NCBI GenBank assembly: GCA_050739575.1
Contig: JBOIBN010000003.1
Location: 1 to 64,000 of the forward strand
Source: JBOIBN01 sp050739575
Lineage (GTDB): Bacteria > Pseudomonadota > Gammaproteobacteria > JAKDMP01
Direction of reading: 5' to 3'
DNA: 64,000 nucleotides
Below the pieces are notes generated by a model. The model was not told the DNA's origin, ran no database searches, and was given only the letters and a program-made list of their open reading frames with translations. Shown here one piece after another: positions 54,217 through 63,492 of the stretch (position 1 is the stretch's first letter; every line of letters begins with the position of its first letter). Both the position numbers and the translations under genes were made by a program.

Positions 54217-54947
54217 ATACGCGTCTGGTCATTCTTGATACGGAAACCACCGGACTCAGTCCCGAGGCCGGCCATCGAATCATCGAAATCGGTTGCGTGG
54301 AACTGAAGAACCGGCTCTATACCGGGCGGACCCTGCACCATTACCTCAACCCGGAACGCAAGATCGAAGCCGGGGCGCAGGATGTCCACGGCATCAGCGA
54401 CGAGCAGTTAGTCGACAAGCCGCTGTTCGTGCAGATCGCACCCGAACTTAGGGAGTTCGTCGCGGGTGCGGAGTTGATCATTCACAATGCCCCGTTCGAT
54501 CTCGCTTTCCTCGACGCCGAGTACCGCCGGATTGATTCCACGCACGGCTCGGTCTCCGAGTGGTGCAGCGTGCTCGATACGCTGGCGCTCGCGCGCGCGC
54601 GCTACCCGGGACAGGCAAACAGCCTCGATGCGCTGTGCCGTCGGCACCAGGTGGATAACAGCGGGCGTGAATATCACGGTGCGCTGCTCGATGCGCAACT
54701 GCTCTCCGAAGTCTATCTTGCACTTACCGGCGGACAGGTAATGCTGGGGTTGGAAAGCGCCAATTCCCGCGACGAATCCGCCGGCGCAGAGATTGTGAGG
54801 CGCGATGGACGAGTCCTGCCCGAGATTGTGGTAAGCGATGCGGAGCGCGGCGCGCATCGCGCGCGCCTCGCCGCTATCCGCGAGCAGGCGGGCTTTTGCC
54901 TGTGGGATAAAATCGGCGCCGATTTGCCGGAGTCGGGCAGCCCTTGA
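54213..54947 (+). CDS. dnaQ: DNA polymerase III epsilon subunit (proofreading exonuclease)
   Basis: A 244-residue DEDDh 3'-5' exonuclease. Exo I is DTETTG (Asp9, Glu11), Exo [13 protein letters not shown] (Asp96), and Exo [14 protein letters not shown] (His155, Asp160). The C-terminal stretch, for binding the alpha subunit, is present. GTG start overlapping the rnhA stop (GTGA). The rnhA-dnaQ pair is conserved in Gammaproteobacteria, where the genes are often divergent; here they run in the same direction. Confidence 0.95.
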   Translation: MNTRLVILDTETTGLSPEAGHRIIEIGCVELKNRLYTGRTLHHYLNPERKIEAGAQDVHGISDEQLVDKPLFVQIAPELREFVAGAELIIHNAPFDLAFLDAEYRRIDSTHGSVSEWCSVLDTLALARARYPGQANSLDALCRRHQVDNSGREYHGALLDAQLLSEVYLALTGGQVMLGLESANSRDESAGAEIVRRDGRVLPEIVVSDAERGAHRARLAAIREQAGFCLWDKIGADLPESGSP

Positions 54948-55010
54948 AAAATCCGGCGGCGAACTTTCGAGTTTCTCCCGGCGGATAAGACCAGGACCTG
55001 AGGAGTTCAC

Positions 55011-56285
55011 ATGGAAACCGTCTCGGAAATCCAAGCCGAACACGTGCTGCTCGCGGCCGCAATCATTCTCGCCGTCGGTTCGCTGCTGGGCTATATTGCA
55101 AGCCGCCTGCGGGTGCCTGACATCGTTCTGTTCCTGATTGCCGGCATCGTGCTCGGACCGGAGGTTTTGGGCTGGATCAATATTCCGGCGACCTCGACCC
55201 TCTCCTGGGCCATCATCATTTTCACCGCAAGCTACATACTCTTCGACGGCGGCGCCACGCTGGAGTTGAAGGTGCTGGGCAAGGTGTGGCTATCGCTCGC
55301 GATCATCGTCACCGTCGGCGTCCTGATCACCGCATTTGTAACCGGTTTTGCCGCGTCCTGGATTCTTGGCCTTCCGGTGACGGTCGGCCTTTTGCTCGGC
55401 GCGGCCATGGCGGCAACCGATCCCGCGACTCTGGTTCCCGTGTTCAAGCAGGTGCATGTGCGCGACAAGGTCGCGCAATTCGTGGTGGGCGAATCCGCGC
55501 TCAACGATCCGACGGGCGCGATTATCACGCTGGTGTTTTTGGCCTTGGTGACGGGCGGCGCCGCCAGCGGACAACACATTGCGATTGGCCAGGACGTGCT
55601 TGCTCTCCTCGCGCAGGCCGGCATCGGCATCGGGATCGGACTCGCACTCGGCTACGCCGGATCGTTTCTGGTGGCGCACGTGCGTTACGGATTTCTCGCC
55701 GATTATCTGAAGCTGGTGACCTTGATCGCGGTGATCGGCGGTTATCTCGGTGCGACGGGACTGCACGCAAGCGGCTTCATGGCCGCCTTCGTCGCCGGGC
55801 TCGTAATGGGCAACATGCACTACCTCGGACTCAAGATGCCGCACGGGCACCACGCGAGATTCGAGGATTTCGTGGGTACGACCTCGCTGATTTCGCGCAT
55901 GTTCATCTTCATACTGCTCGGTTCGCAGGTCAAGCTCGAACTGATTGTGCGGTACTGGTGGGAAGGATTGGTGGTGGTCGCCGTGTTCATGTTCATCGCC
56001 CGCCCGCTGACCGTGTTTATCTCCACGCTTCCCGACCGGCGCGCGCGCTGGAGTTGGCGCGAGCTGACGTTTATCGCCTGGACGCGTGAGACGGGCGTGA
56101 TTCCGGGCGCGCTCGCGAGCATTCTGGTCGGCGCCAAAGCACCGCATGCTGATGTGCTGGCGGCGATCATCTTCATGGCTATCCTGATTACGATCATTCT
56201 TCAGGCGACGACCGCAAAATGGGTCGCAGGACGGCTGGGGCTTCTGGTCGAGAAGCATCCACGCAGTGCAGTTGGCACGGATTAG
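55011..56285 (+). CDS. CPA1-type cation:proton antiporter
   Basis: A 424-residue membrane protein with about 12-13 helices. The ion-binding region is visible in AAMAATDPATLVPVF near residue 127 and VVGESALNDPTGAIITLVFL near 157, the T-D and N-D motifs of CPA1 Na+/H+ antiporters. A later cytoplasmic-facing block WRELTFIAWTRETGVIPGALASILV matches the NhaP pattern. It would exchange Na+ or K+ for H+ across the inner membrane. No C-terminal regulatory domain (RCK/TrkA-C) is present. Specificity not determined. Confidence 0.85.
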   Translation: METVSEIQAEHVLLAAAIILAVGSLLGYIASRLRVPDIVLFLIAGIVLGPEVLGWINIPATSTLSWAIIIFTASYILFDGGATLELKVLGKVWLSLAIIVTVGVLITAFVTGFAASWILGLPVTVGLLLGAAMAATDPATLVPVFKQVHVRDKVAQFVVGESALNDPTGAIITLVFLALVTGGAASGQHIAIGQDVLALLAQAGIGIGIGLALGYAGSFLVAHVRYGFLADYLKLVTLIAVIGGYLGATGLHASGFMAAFVAGLVMGNMHYLGLKMPHGHHARFEDFVGTTSLISRMFIFILLGSQVKLELIVRYWWEGLVVVAVFMFIARPLTVFISTLPDRRARWSWRELTFIAWTRETGVIPGALASILVGAKAPHADVLAAIIFMAILITIILQATTAKWVAGRLGLLVEKHPRSAVGTD

Positions 56286-56524
56286 GCGATGCGTGAAGAG
56301 AATTTCCATGCAACGTGCTGGATTGATTGGAACGAGACGGAGATTGCCGCCGGGTCAGCGGTTGATGAGCATCATCGGTTGCCAACTAAATTGGCCTTTC
56401 TGGTTGTGGCCGCTCCGTTCTACGCAGGATGATGTGAATCACCTACCATATGCGCTGGTGCTCACCGCGGCCGGACTCGTCTGCGTGTGGGTCTTCATCT
56501 GAAAACTGGTCAGTGAGCGAGGGT

Positions 56525-57148
56525 ATGAAGAAAAGCATCGGAGTTCTGGCATTGACGATCGCGTTCGCATGTGCGGGCGCGCCGGCTGTGCGCGCCGCGA
56601 CGGATTCGCCGCTGGCCGCACCGGCGAGTGCTTCCCCCGCGGGCATCGCCGACTACAGCTACATCCAGGTCGAACATATCGATGGAGGCAACTCCGATTA
56701 TTTCGGCGATTCCGCCAAGGGCAACGGCGCCAAATTTTCCTTCCAGTTCGGCAGGAATGCCTACGTCTATGGCAGCTATGACCGACTGGCTTTCGATCGC
56801 TTGCCGGGCGATCTCTATCGCACGGGCGTTGGCATCGGCTACGCGCAGACCGAGGGCAAAGTCTCGGCCTACGTGCAGCTCGGTTACTATCGCGAAATGC
56901 TATCCGCCGCGCTCGGCGGCGCGCGCGGTTACTACTTCGAACCGGCTTACGGCATGCGTGCCGCACTCAACCGTTATTTTTCGCTCGAAGGCGAAATGTA
57001 TACGGATATCCGCCCGGAATTCGGCAGCCGACCCTGGGGCCTAAAGTTCGGCGCAGCCTTTGCACTCGGTCCGGTGTCCCTGCATGTGGTGGCCGATCAC
57101 AATCGCGACGTCAACAGCCTGAGCGGTGCCTTGCGATTTGCCTTCTGA
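56525..57148 (+). CDS. outer-membrane beta-barrel-like protein
   Basis: A 207-residue protein with a signal peptide cleaved near VRAATD. The remainder consists of alternating amphipathic strands such as AKFSFQFGRNAYVYGSYDRL, YRTGVGIGYAQTEGKVSAYVQLGYY and KFGAAFALGPVSLHVVADH. It ends in a Phe (ALRFAF), the barrel assembly signal. About eight strands are expected, the OmpA/OmpX size class. Function unknown. It is 39 bp before ugd, but a shared operon is not established. Confidence 0.75.
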   Translation: MKKSIGVLALTIAFACAGAPAVRAATDSPLAAPASASPAGIADYSYIQVEHIDGGNSDYFGDSAKGNGAKFSFQFGRNAYVYGSYDRLAFDRLPGDLYRTGVGIGYAQTEGKVSAYVQLGYYREMLSAALGGARGYYFEPAYGMRAALNRYFSLEGEMYTDIRPEFGSRPWGLKFGAAFALGPVSLHVVADHNRDVNSLSGALRFAF

Positions 57149-57187
57149 ACCGGCGCGGACAAGACGAATGATTTTCGGGGATCACGC

Positions 57188-58522
57188 ATGAGAGTCACGA
57201 TTTTCGGTACCGGCTATGTAGGACTCGTGACCGGCACCTGCCTTGCCGATGTCGGCAACCACGTGATCTGCGTGGACGTGGACGCGGCCAAGGTCGCGCG
57301 CCTCAACGCCGGCGAGGTGCCAATCTTCGAGCCCGGACTGGATGCCCTGATTGCCCGCAACCGGCGCGAAGGGCGGCTGCGCTTTACTACCGACGAGAAG
57401 GAGGCGCTGGCTCACGGCACCGTCATCTTCATCGCCGTCGGCACGCCGCCCGAGGAGGACGGGTCGGCGGATCTCAGGCATGTGCTCGCCGTGGCGCGTT
57501 CGATCGGGCAGGCCCTCGTACGCCCGGCCGTGGTGGTCAACAAGTCCACCGTTCCGGTCGGCACCGCGGATCGGGTACGCGCCGTGATCGCAGCCGAACT
57601 TAAAGCACGCGGCGTCGAAGTTGATTTCGACGTCGCCTCCAACCCGGAGTTTCTCAAGGAAGGTGCCGCGGTGGAGGATTTCAACCGCCCCGACCGCATC
57701 ATCGTCGGCGCGGAGCGTGATACGACGATCGAAACTTTGCGTGCGCTTTACTCGCCCTTCAATCGCAATCACGACCGTCTGCTGGTGCTCGACACGCGCT
57801 CGGCCGAACTCGCGAAGTATGCAGCAAATGCGCTGCTCGCGACCAAGATCAGCTTCATGAACGAAATCGCCGGGGTAGCCGAAAAGGTAGGTGCCGACAT
57901 CGAATCCGTGCGCCGGGGAATCGGCTCGGATCCGCGCATCGGCTGGCATTTCATTTATGCCGGCGCCGGCTATGGCGGTTCGTGTTTTCCGAAGGACGTG
58001 CGTGCGCTCGCCGCAACAGCCCGCAGCACCGGCGTGGCCTCCGAACTGCTGGCGGCCGTCGAGGCCGTGAACGAACATCAAAAGCTGGTGCTGTTCGAAA
58101 AGATTCGTGCGCACTATCGCGGAGTCCTCCGCGGGCGTCGTTTCGCGCTGTGGGGACTCGCCTTCAAGCCGCAGACCGACGACATGCGCGAAGCGCCGAG
58201 CCGTGCGTTGCTCGAAGCGTTGTGGGCGGAAGGCGCGACGGTCGCGGCCTACGATCCCGCGGCGCTTCCGACGACCCGCGCACTCTACGGCGAACGAAAG
58301 GATCTGCATCTCGTCGAGCGGGCCGAGGAGGCGCTCGAGGGTGCCGATGCACTTATCGTCATGACCGAGTGGCATGTATTCCGCAGCCCGGACTTTCAGC
58401 TGATCCGCGAGCGCCTGGCGGCGCCGGTCATCTTCGACGGACGCAACCTCTACGATCCGGCCTGGCTGGCCCGTCAGGGCTTCACTTATTACGGCATCGG
58501 TCGCGGTGCGCAAACGGTCTGA
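57188..58522 (+). CDS. ugd: UDP-glucose 6-dehydrogenase
   Basis: A 444-residue enzyme oxidising UDP-glucose to UDP-glucuronate for surface polysaccharides or lipid A modification. N-terminal Rossmann motif [10 protein letters not shown] (residues 7-16), the middle segment [23 protein letters not shown] and the catalytic Cys266 in [10 protein letters not shown] are all present. The C-terminal UDP-binding domain has [16 protein letters not shown]. It is followed by pstS 22 bp later on the same strand; a functional link to phosphate uptake is not obvious. Confidence 0.95.
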   Translation: MRVTIFGTGYVGLVTGTCLADVGNHVICVDVDAAKVARLNAGEVPIFEPGLDALIARNRREGRLRFTTDEKEALAHGTVIFIAVGTPPEEDGSADLRHVLAVARSIGQALVRPAVVVNKSTVPVGTADRVRAVIAAELKARGVEVDFDVASNPEFLKEGAAVEDFNRPDRIIVGAERDTTIETLRALYSPFNRNHDRLLVLDTRSAELAKYAANALLATKISFMNEIAGVAEKVGADIESVRRGIGSDPRIGWHFIYAGAGYGGSCFPKDVRALAATARSTGVASELLAAVEAVNEHQKLVLFEKIRAHYRGVLRGRRFALWGLAFKPQTDDMREAPSRALLEALWAEGATVAAYDPAALPTTRALYGERKDLHLVERAEEALEGADALIVMTEWHVFRSPDFQLIRERLAAPVIFDGRNLYDPAWLARQGFTYYGIGRGAQTV

Positions 58523-58544
58523 CGCCGGCCGCGGGGAACCATCG

Positions 58545-59624
58545 ATGCGGATTCTCCGCAGGATCGGCGGCGTAATGGCCGCGGTGGGTATGGCGCTCGG
58601 CGTAGTCGGGTTCGCGCGCGCGGACGGCGCCACGCGCATCATCGGCGCGGGCTCCTCCTTCGCCTATCCGCTGTATTCGGCCTGGGCCGATTTGTATCAC
58701 CGGCATTCGGGCGTCGAAGTCAATTACCAGTCCATCGGTTCGGGCGGCGGAATCCGCCAGATCGAGGCCCGCACGGTGAATTTCGGCGCAACCGATGCGC
58801 CGCTCACCGCCGAAGAGCTGAAAAAGCAGGAACTGGTGCAGTTTCCCGCCGCGATGGGGAGCGTCGTCCCGACGATCAACCTTGCCGGAATCGCTCCCGG
58901 CCGCTTGGTGCTTTCGGGACCGCTGCTGGCGAAGATCTATCTCGGCAGGATCACGCGCTGGGACGATCCGGCAATCGGCCGGCTCAACCCCGGTCTCACG
59001 CTGCCCGCCCGCCGCATCACCGTCGTCTATCGCTCGGACGGCTCCGGCACCACCTTCATTTTTACCCACTACCTCGCCCAGGTGAGCGCCGAGTGGAAGA
59101 CGAAGGTCGGCTTCGGCAAGACGGTGGCGTGGCCGAGCGGCATCGGCGGCAAGGGCAACGAGGGTGTTGCGGCCTATGTGGAACACGTCAAGGGCGCCAT
59201 CGGCTACGTGGAATATGCCCTGGTGCGGCAAAGTCACATGACCTGGACCGACATGGTCAATCGCGCCGGCCGGCGCGTCGGCCCGTGCAAGCAAAGTTTC
59301 GCGGCGGCGGCCGAAAGCGCCGACTGGGCCCATGCCCCTGGCTATTACCTGATGCTGACCGACCAGCCCGGCGCCCTGAGCTGGCCGCTTGTCGGCGCGA
59401 CCTTCGCGCTGGTTCCGGCTCGTCCGGGCGATGCCCGCAGCGCCCGAGCCGTACTCGATTTTTTCGATTGGGCTTACCGCAACGGGGATGGAATTGCCGG
59501 ACAGCTCGACTACATTCCGATGCCGCGCAGCGTTGTATACCGGATCGAGCAAGCCTGGCATCAAAGCATCGCTGCCGCCGGTAAGCCGCTCTGGCCGGCG
59601 CCGGCGGAGTCCGGCGCGAACTAG
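58545..59624 (+). CDS. pstS: phosphate ABC transporter substrate-binding protein PstS
   Basis: A 359-residue periplasmic phosphate-binding protein. The signal peptide ends near ARADGA. Phosphate-contacting segments are GAGSSFAYPLYSAW, YQSIGSGGGIRQ, FGATDAPLT and the Ser/Thr-rich RSDGSGTTFIFTHYL. The ATG at 58545 is chosen as it begins the signal peptide. First gene of pstSCAB. No clear Pho box was found in the short gap before it, so the regulatory site may lie inside ugd. Confidence 0.94.
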   Translation: MRILRRIGGVMAAVGMALGVVGFARADGATRIIGAGSSFAYPLYSAWADLYHRHSGVEVNYQSIGSGGGIRQIEARTVNFGATDAPLTAEELKKQELVQFPAAMGSVVPTINLAGIAPGRLVLSGPLLAKIYLGRITRWDDPAIGRLNPGLTLPARRITVVYRSDGSGTTFIFTHYLAQVSAEWKTKVGFGKTVAWPSGIGGKGNEGVAAYVEHVKGAIGYVEYALVRQSHMTWTDMVNRAGRRVGPCKQSFAAAAESADWAHAPGYYLMLTDQPGALSWPLVGATFALVPARPGDARSARAVLDFFDWAYRNGDGIAGQLDYIPMPRSVVYRIEQAWHQSIAAAGKPLWPAPAESGAN

Positions 59625-59711
59625 GCCCTATAATCACCGCCATTCAGGCGGCGGTGCGCTCGAACCCTGTCGTCTTTCGCTAAAGACCCCACGAGCGAAC
59701 GTATAGCCGAT

Positions 59712-60698
59712 ATGGCACACACGACGGAAACGGTTCAGTCGCAGGCGCAGGCGATCCGCCTCGTGCGCCGCGGCGGGCGCGCCGACGCCTGGTTCCGCCG
59801 GCTTACCCTGTTATTTGCGTGGGTAGTGCTCGCGGTACTCGGCGCGATCATCGTGGTGCTCGTCAAGGGCGGCTGGCCCGCGCTGTCCACGTTCGGCGTG
59901 CATTTTTTCACCTCCTCGACCTGGAATCCGGTCACCGGCGTGTTCGGCGCCGCGTCCTCGATTCTCGGCACCGTCGCGACATCCGTGATCGCGATCGTGC
60001 TCGCCGTGCCGATCAGCTTCGGCGTCGCGCTCTTCGTGACCGAGATCGCGCCGCGCTGGCTCAGGCGGCCGATCGGCATCGCGGTCGAGCTTCTCGCCGG
60101 CATACCCTCGATCATCTACGGCATTTGGGGTCTGTTCGTATTCGCGCCCTGGTTTGCCGACCACGTGCAGGAGGGCCTGACCGCGAGCCTGGGGCGGATT
60201 CCGGTGATCGGCGCGCTTTTTCAGGGACCGCCGATCGGTCTTGGTTGGGCAGTCGCGGGCATCATTCTCGCGATCATGATCATCCCCTTCATCGCCGCCG
60301 TGATGCGCGACGTCTTCGAGGTGGTGCCGGTGACGCTCAAGGAATCGGCCTATGCGATGGGCTCGACGCGCTGGGAAGTGGTGCGCAAGATCGTGTGGCC
60401 CTACACCCGCGTCGCCGTGATCGGGGGCATCATGCTCGGTCTCGGGCGCGCGCTCGGCGAAACGATGGCGGTGACTTTCGTGGTCGGCAACGCGCACAAT
60501 CTCTCCGCGTCGCTGTTCATGCCCGGCAACACGATCGCCTCCACCATCGCCAACGAATTTACGGAAGCGACGACGCCGCTCTACCTTTCTTCGCTGATCG
60601 CCCTCGGCCTGATCCTCTTCGCCATCACCTTCGTCGTGCTCGCCTGCGCCAAGCTGCTGCTGGCGCGCGTCGAGCGGACCGCGGGCGCGAGCGCATGA
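59712..60698 (+). CDS. pstC: phosphate ABC transporter permease PstC
   Basis: A 328-residue inner-membrane permease with six predicted helices. The EAA-like loop is VTLKESAYAMGSTRWEVVRKIVWPYTR, and the segment GIMLGLGRALGETMAVTFVVGNA is diagnostic of PstC. The stop overlaps the pstA ATG (ATGA). 87 bp separates it from pstS, without an obvious terminator. Confidence 0.94.
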   Translation: MAHTTETVQSQAQAIRLVRRGGRADAWFRRLTLLFAWVVLAVLGAIIVVLVKGGWPALSTFGVHFFTSSTWNPVTGVFGAASSILGTVATSVIAIVLAVPISFGVALFVTEIAPRWLRRPIGIAVELLAGIPSIIYGIWGLFVFAPWFADHVQEGLTASLGRIPVIGALFQGPPIGLGWAVAGIILAIMIIPFIAAVMRDVFEVVPVTLKESAYAMGSTRWEVVRKIVWPYTRVAVIGGIMLGLGRALGETMAVTFVVGNAHNLSASLFMPGNTIASTIANEFTEATTPLYLSSLIALGLILFAITFVVLACAKLLLARVERTAGASA

Positions 60699-61543
60699 AC
60701 GGCAGGTATCTGCGCCGGCGCGCAAGCAACGCGAGCGCGCTCGTTCTGTCCGTACTCCTGACCGGTGTCGCGCTGGTCTTTCTCGGCTGGATCCTGTGCG
60801 TGCTGGCGGACCGGGGCTTCCGCTACATCAATCTCGATCTTTTCGTGCATTCCACGCCCGGCGCCGGCATCGAGGGCGGCGGCCTCGCGAACGCGTTCGT
60901 CGGCAGTCTCTTCATCACGCTGCTCGGCATCGTGATCGGCGCGCCCATCGGCGTGCTCGCCGCGACCTGGCTGGTCGAGTTCGGTGCGAAGCGCCGCCTC
61001 ACCGCCGTGGTGCGATTCATCAACGATGTACTGCTTTCCGCGCCATCGATCGTGATCGGCGTATTCGTGTACGGCATCGTGGTCGCCCCGGCAGGTCATT
61101 TTTCCGGCTGGGCCGGCGCGATCGCGCTGGCCATCATCGCGCTTCCGGTGGTAGTGCGGACAACCGACAACATGCTCCAGCTCGTGCCCGACCCGTTGCG
61201 CGAAGCGGCGATCGCGCTCGGCTGCCCGCGCTGGAAGGTGACGCTCTCGGTGGTGTACCGCGCCTCGCTTGCGGGCATCGTCACTGGCGTGCTGCTTGCG
61301 ATCGCGCGCATCATCGGCGAGGCGGCACCGCTGCTCTTTACCTCGCTCGGCAACCAGTTTTTTTCGCTCAATCCGAATCACCCGATCGCCGCCCTGCCGC
61401 AGGTGCTGTTCAATTTCGCGCTGGGTCCCTACGATAATTGGCACCGCCTAGCTTGGGCGGGCGCGCTCGTGAGCACGCTGTTCGTGCTGGTACTGATGAT
61501 CGTGGCCCGGGTGGCGACCGGACGCAGAACCAGGAGACGTTAG
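60695..61543 (+). CDS. pstA: phosphate ABC transporter permease PstA
   Basis: A 282-residue permease. The loop DPLREAAIALGCPRWKVTLSVVYRASLAGIVTG and the segment AIARIIGEAAPLLFTSLGNQFF are typical of PstA. It pairs with PstC to form the channel of the high-affinity phosphate importer. ATG overlaps the pstC stop; pstB follows after 3 bp. Confidence 0.94.
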   Translation: MNGRYLRRRASNASALVLSVLLTGVALVFLGWILCVLADRGFRYINLDLFVHSTPGAGIEGGGLANAFVGSLFITLLGIVIGAPIGVLAATWLVEFGAKRRLTAVVRFINDVLLSAPSIVIGVFVYGIVVAPAGHFSGWAGAIALAIIALPVVVRTTDNMLQLVPDPLREAAIALGCPRWKVTLSVVYRASLAGIVTGVLLAIARIIGEAAPLLFTSLGNQFFSLNPNHPIAALPQVLFNFALGPYDNWHRLAWAGALVSTLFVLVLMIVARVATGRRTRRR

Positions 61544-61546
61544 GCG

Positions 61547-62431
61547 ATGCCGCGCAATCCAGAGGAATTGACCGCACCGCTCGTCGTACGCAAGACGGAG
61601 GATGAGCGGCGCACGGGCCGCGCGCATCCGAACGCGAGCAAGGGACCGGCGCGGGGCGCCGACATGCGCCACGTCTCCAATCCCAAACTGGTCGCGCGCG
61701 GGCTGAATTTCTATTACGGCGGCTTTCAGGCCCTGCAGGACATCAATCTCGAAGTGCAGCAGGGCGCAATCACCGCCCTGATCGGTCCCTCGGGCTGCGG
61801 GAAATCCACGCTGATCCGCTGCTTTAACCGCATCTACAATCTTTATCCCGACCAACGCGCGGCCGGCGAAATCCTACTCGACGGCGACAACATCCTCGGC
61901 CCACGCCAGGATCTCAACATGCTGCGCGCGCGCGTCGGCATGGTGTTCCAGAAGGCGACGCCGTTTCCGATGTCGATCTATGACAACATCGCCTTCGGCG
62001 TGAAACTTTATGAACGGCTCGGCCGCGCCGAGATGGACGAGCGGGTGGAATGGGCCTTGCGCAAGGCCGCGGTGTGGGAAGAAGCGAAAGACAAACTCAG
62101 GCAGTCCGGCACCCAGCTTTCCGGCGGTCAGCAGCAGCGCCTGTGCATCGCGCGGGCGATCGCGGTCAAACCCGAGGTGATCCTCCTCGACGAGCCCTGC
62201 TCGGCGCTCGATCCCATCTCCACGCTCAAGGTCGAGGAACTGATCACCGAACTCAAGGACGAGTACACGATCGTGATCGTGACCCACAACATGCAGCAGG
62301 CCGCGCGCGTATCCGACTACACCGCCTTCATGTACCTGGGGCGGCTTCTGGAATTCAACGATGCCGACACGATCTTCACCAATCCGGCGGTGAAGGAGAC
62401 CGAGGACTACATCACCGGCCGTTTCGGCTAG
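61547..62431 (+). CDS. pstB: phosphate ABC transporter ATP-binding protein PstB
   Basis: A 294-residue ATPase. Walker [10 protein letters not shown] is at residues 80-88, the signature [14 protein letters not shown] near 193, and Walker [17 protein letters not shown] near 213, where SALDPIST is the PstB form. The N-terminal 40 residues are a variable, charged extension; an internal ATG at 61664 would remove it. Last gene of pstSCAB; phoU is not found downstream and the operon ends at a repeat element. Confidence 0.95.
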   Translation: MPRNPEELTAPLVVRKTEDERRTGRAHPNASKGPARGADMRHVSNPKLVARGLNFYYGGFQALQDINLEVQQGAITALIGPSGCGKSTLIRCFNRIYNLYPDQRAAGEILLDGDNILGPRQDLNMLRARVGMVFQKATPFPMSIYDNIAFGVKLYERLGRAEMDERVEWALRKAAVWEEAKDKLRQSGTQLSGGQQQRLCIARAIAVKPEVILLDEPCSALDPISTLKVEELITELKDEYTIVIVTHNMQQAARVSDYTAFMYLGRLLEFNDADTIFTNPAVKETEDYITGRFG

Positions 62432-62705
62432 CAGGCTGCTGAAAAACTACTGCGCTCGTCATCTTGAACGCGGGCGGTGCTCGCGATCCTCATTTACTTG
62501 CATGTAAACTGCGGTCGCTGCGCTCCGGCGCGCAACCCGAGGGGACGGAACGGTTTTCGCCCACGGCTTTGTCGCTCCGCGCTTATTCGGAACAACCAAA
62601 CTGCGCTTGTCGCTTCGCGCCCTGAACGAAAACCGTCTCCGTCGCGCTCCGCGCAGGAGCCCATCCCGAGTTCCACTTTGCTCGCTACGTTTTTCAGCAG
62701 CCTGC
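62431..62705. mobile_element. MITE-like element with 17-bp perfect inverted ends
   Basis: GCAGGCTGCTGAAAAAC (62431-62447) and its exact inverse GTTTTTCAGCAGCCTGC (62689-62705) enclose 241 bp with no reading frame of note. Inside is a palindromic core ATTTACTTGCATGTAAACT (62492-62510), related to the repeat at 44008. Length and ends fit a non-autonomous transposable element; a target duplication could not be made out. The left end overlaps the final base of pstB, so the element sits at the operon's 3' end. Confidence 0.6.
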
Positions 62706-62778
62706 AGGATCGGGACTTCGGGACTCGGCAAGACAGTACTCCATCACGGAGCATGCAAAGACACTGAGTTCAGTATCT

Positions 62779-63492
62779 TCAGTGCGTTCGGAACCAGCCG
62801 GTGATTGCTAGGCGGGGTTCGGTCGCGAAGGGTGCGACGCAGGAAACGCAGTGCCAAGTCGGCACGCGGAACAGAGCGAGCGCGTTGTAGCCGGGCATCC
62901 AGCTTTCCTCCACGCGCCCGCCGTCGTCGAGAAATTGCAGCAGTCCGCCCCAGTCGGCCTGCCAGTTGCGAGTCAGGTTGATGACGTAGGCGGCGCGCCG
63001 CGCGTCGCGTTCACTCTCCTGATGAACGTCGTTATGACGGCGCAGGAAATGCCCCGGCAGATAGCGGGTGGCCTGGGCGTCGGCCTTGGCGATGTCGTCG
63101 CAGCCGGTAACGCGGCGCACGAATTCGATCATCGGTGCGCCGTTCAGAAATTCGAGAAAGCGATTCAGGTAGAGTTCTGGATTGCGCCGCTCCTTGTAGG
63201 CGGCGACCATCTGGTGGCTGTTGTAGAAAAATTGATAGCCTGCGCGGGCCTCGGCTTGAACATCCTCGATAAGTTTGCGCCAGCTCACGGGTGTAGTCGC
63301 CTGCAGTTCTTCGGCCGATAGCGTGCGGGCTTCGCCGCCGGTGCGGGTAACCAGGCCCCACGGCACCTCTTCGCGCAGGCAGCGGGAGAGTTGCTCCGCG
63401 ATGTCGGCGCCGAAGGCATCGTGCACGAGGACACGTCCCCGACGGGCATACTCGCCGGCGAGGCCGGCGGAATCGAGATCCGGATTCAGCAT
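62779..63492 (-). CDS. 2OG-Fe(II) oxygenase (P4H-like)
   Basis: A 237-residue dioxygenase with the metal motif FLRRHNDVH (His153, Asp155), the strand WQADWGGLLQFLDDGG, and ALFRVPTWHCVSCVAPFATEPRLAITGWFR (His214 and Arg227), giving the standard HxD...H plus 2-oxoglutarate Arg. It belongs to the group of SM-20/P4H-like bacterial oxygenases with unknown protein substrates. Start ATG at 63492 overlaps the end of the YceI-like gene by 7 bp, so the two are co-translated. It is separate from the oxygenase cluster at 38-44 kb. Confidence 0.82.
   Translation of the reverse strand: MLNPDLDSAGLAGEYARRGRVLVHDAFGADIAEQLSRCLREEVPWGLVTRTGGEARTLSAEELQATTPVSWRKLIEDVQAEARAGYQFFYNSHQMVAAYKERRNPELYLNRFLEFLNGAPMIEFVRRVTGCDDIAKADAQATRYLPGHFLRRHNDVHQESERDARRAAYVINLTRNWQADWGGLLQFLDDGGRVEESWMPGYNALALFRVPTWHCVSCVAPFATEPRLAITGWFRTH

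Noticed and set aside
56365..56502. 45-codon reading frame ending in a hydrophobic stretch (LPYALVLTAAGLVCVWVFI)
   Set aside because: It could be a small membrane protein but has no clear Shine-Dalgarno or known family; left out as unsupported.
59819..60694. Long N-terminal extension in frame with pstA, inside pstC
   Set aside because: Arg/Asp-rich out-of-frame reading of pstC; pstA starts at the ATG overlapping the pstC stop.
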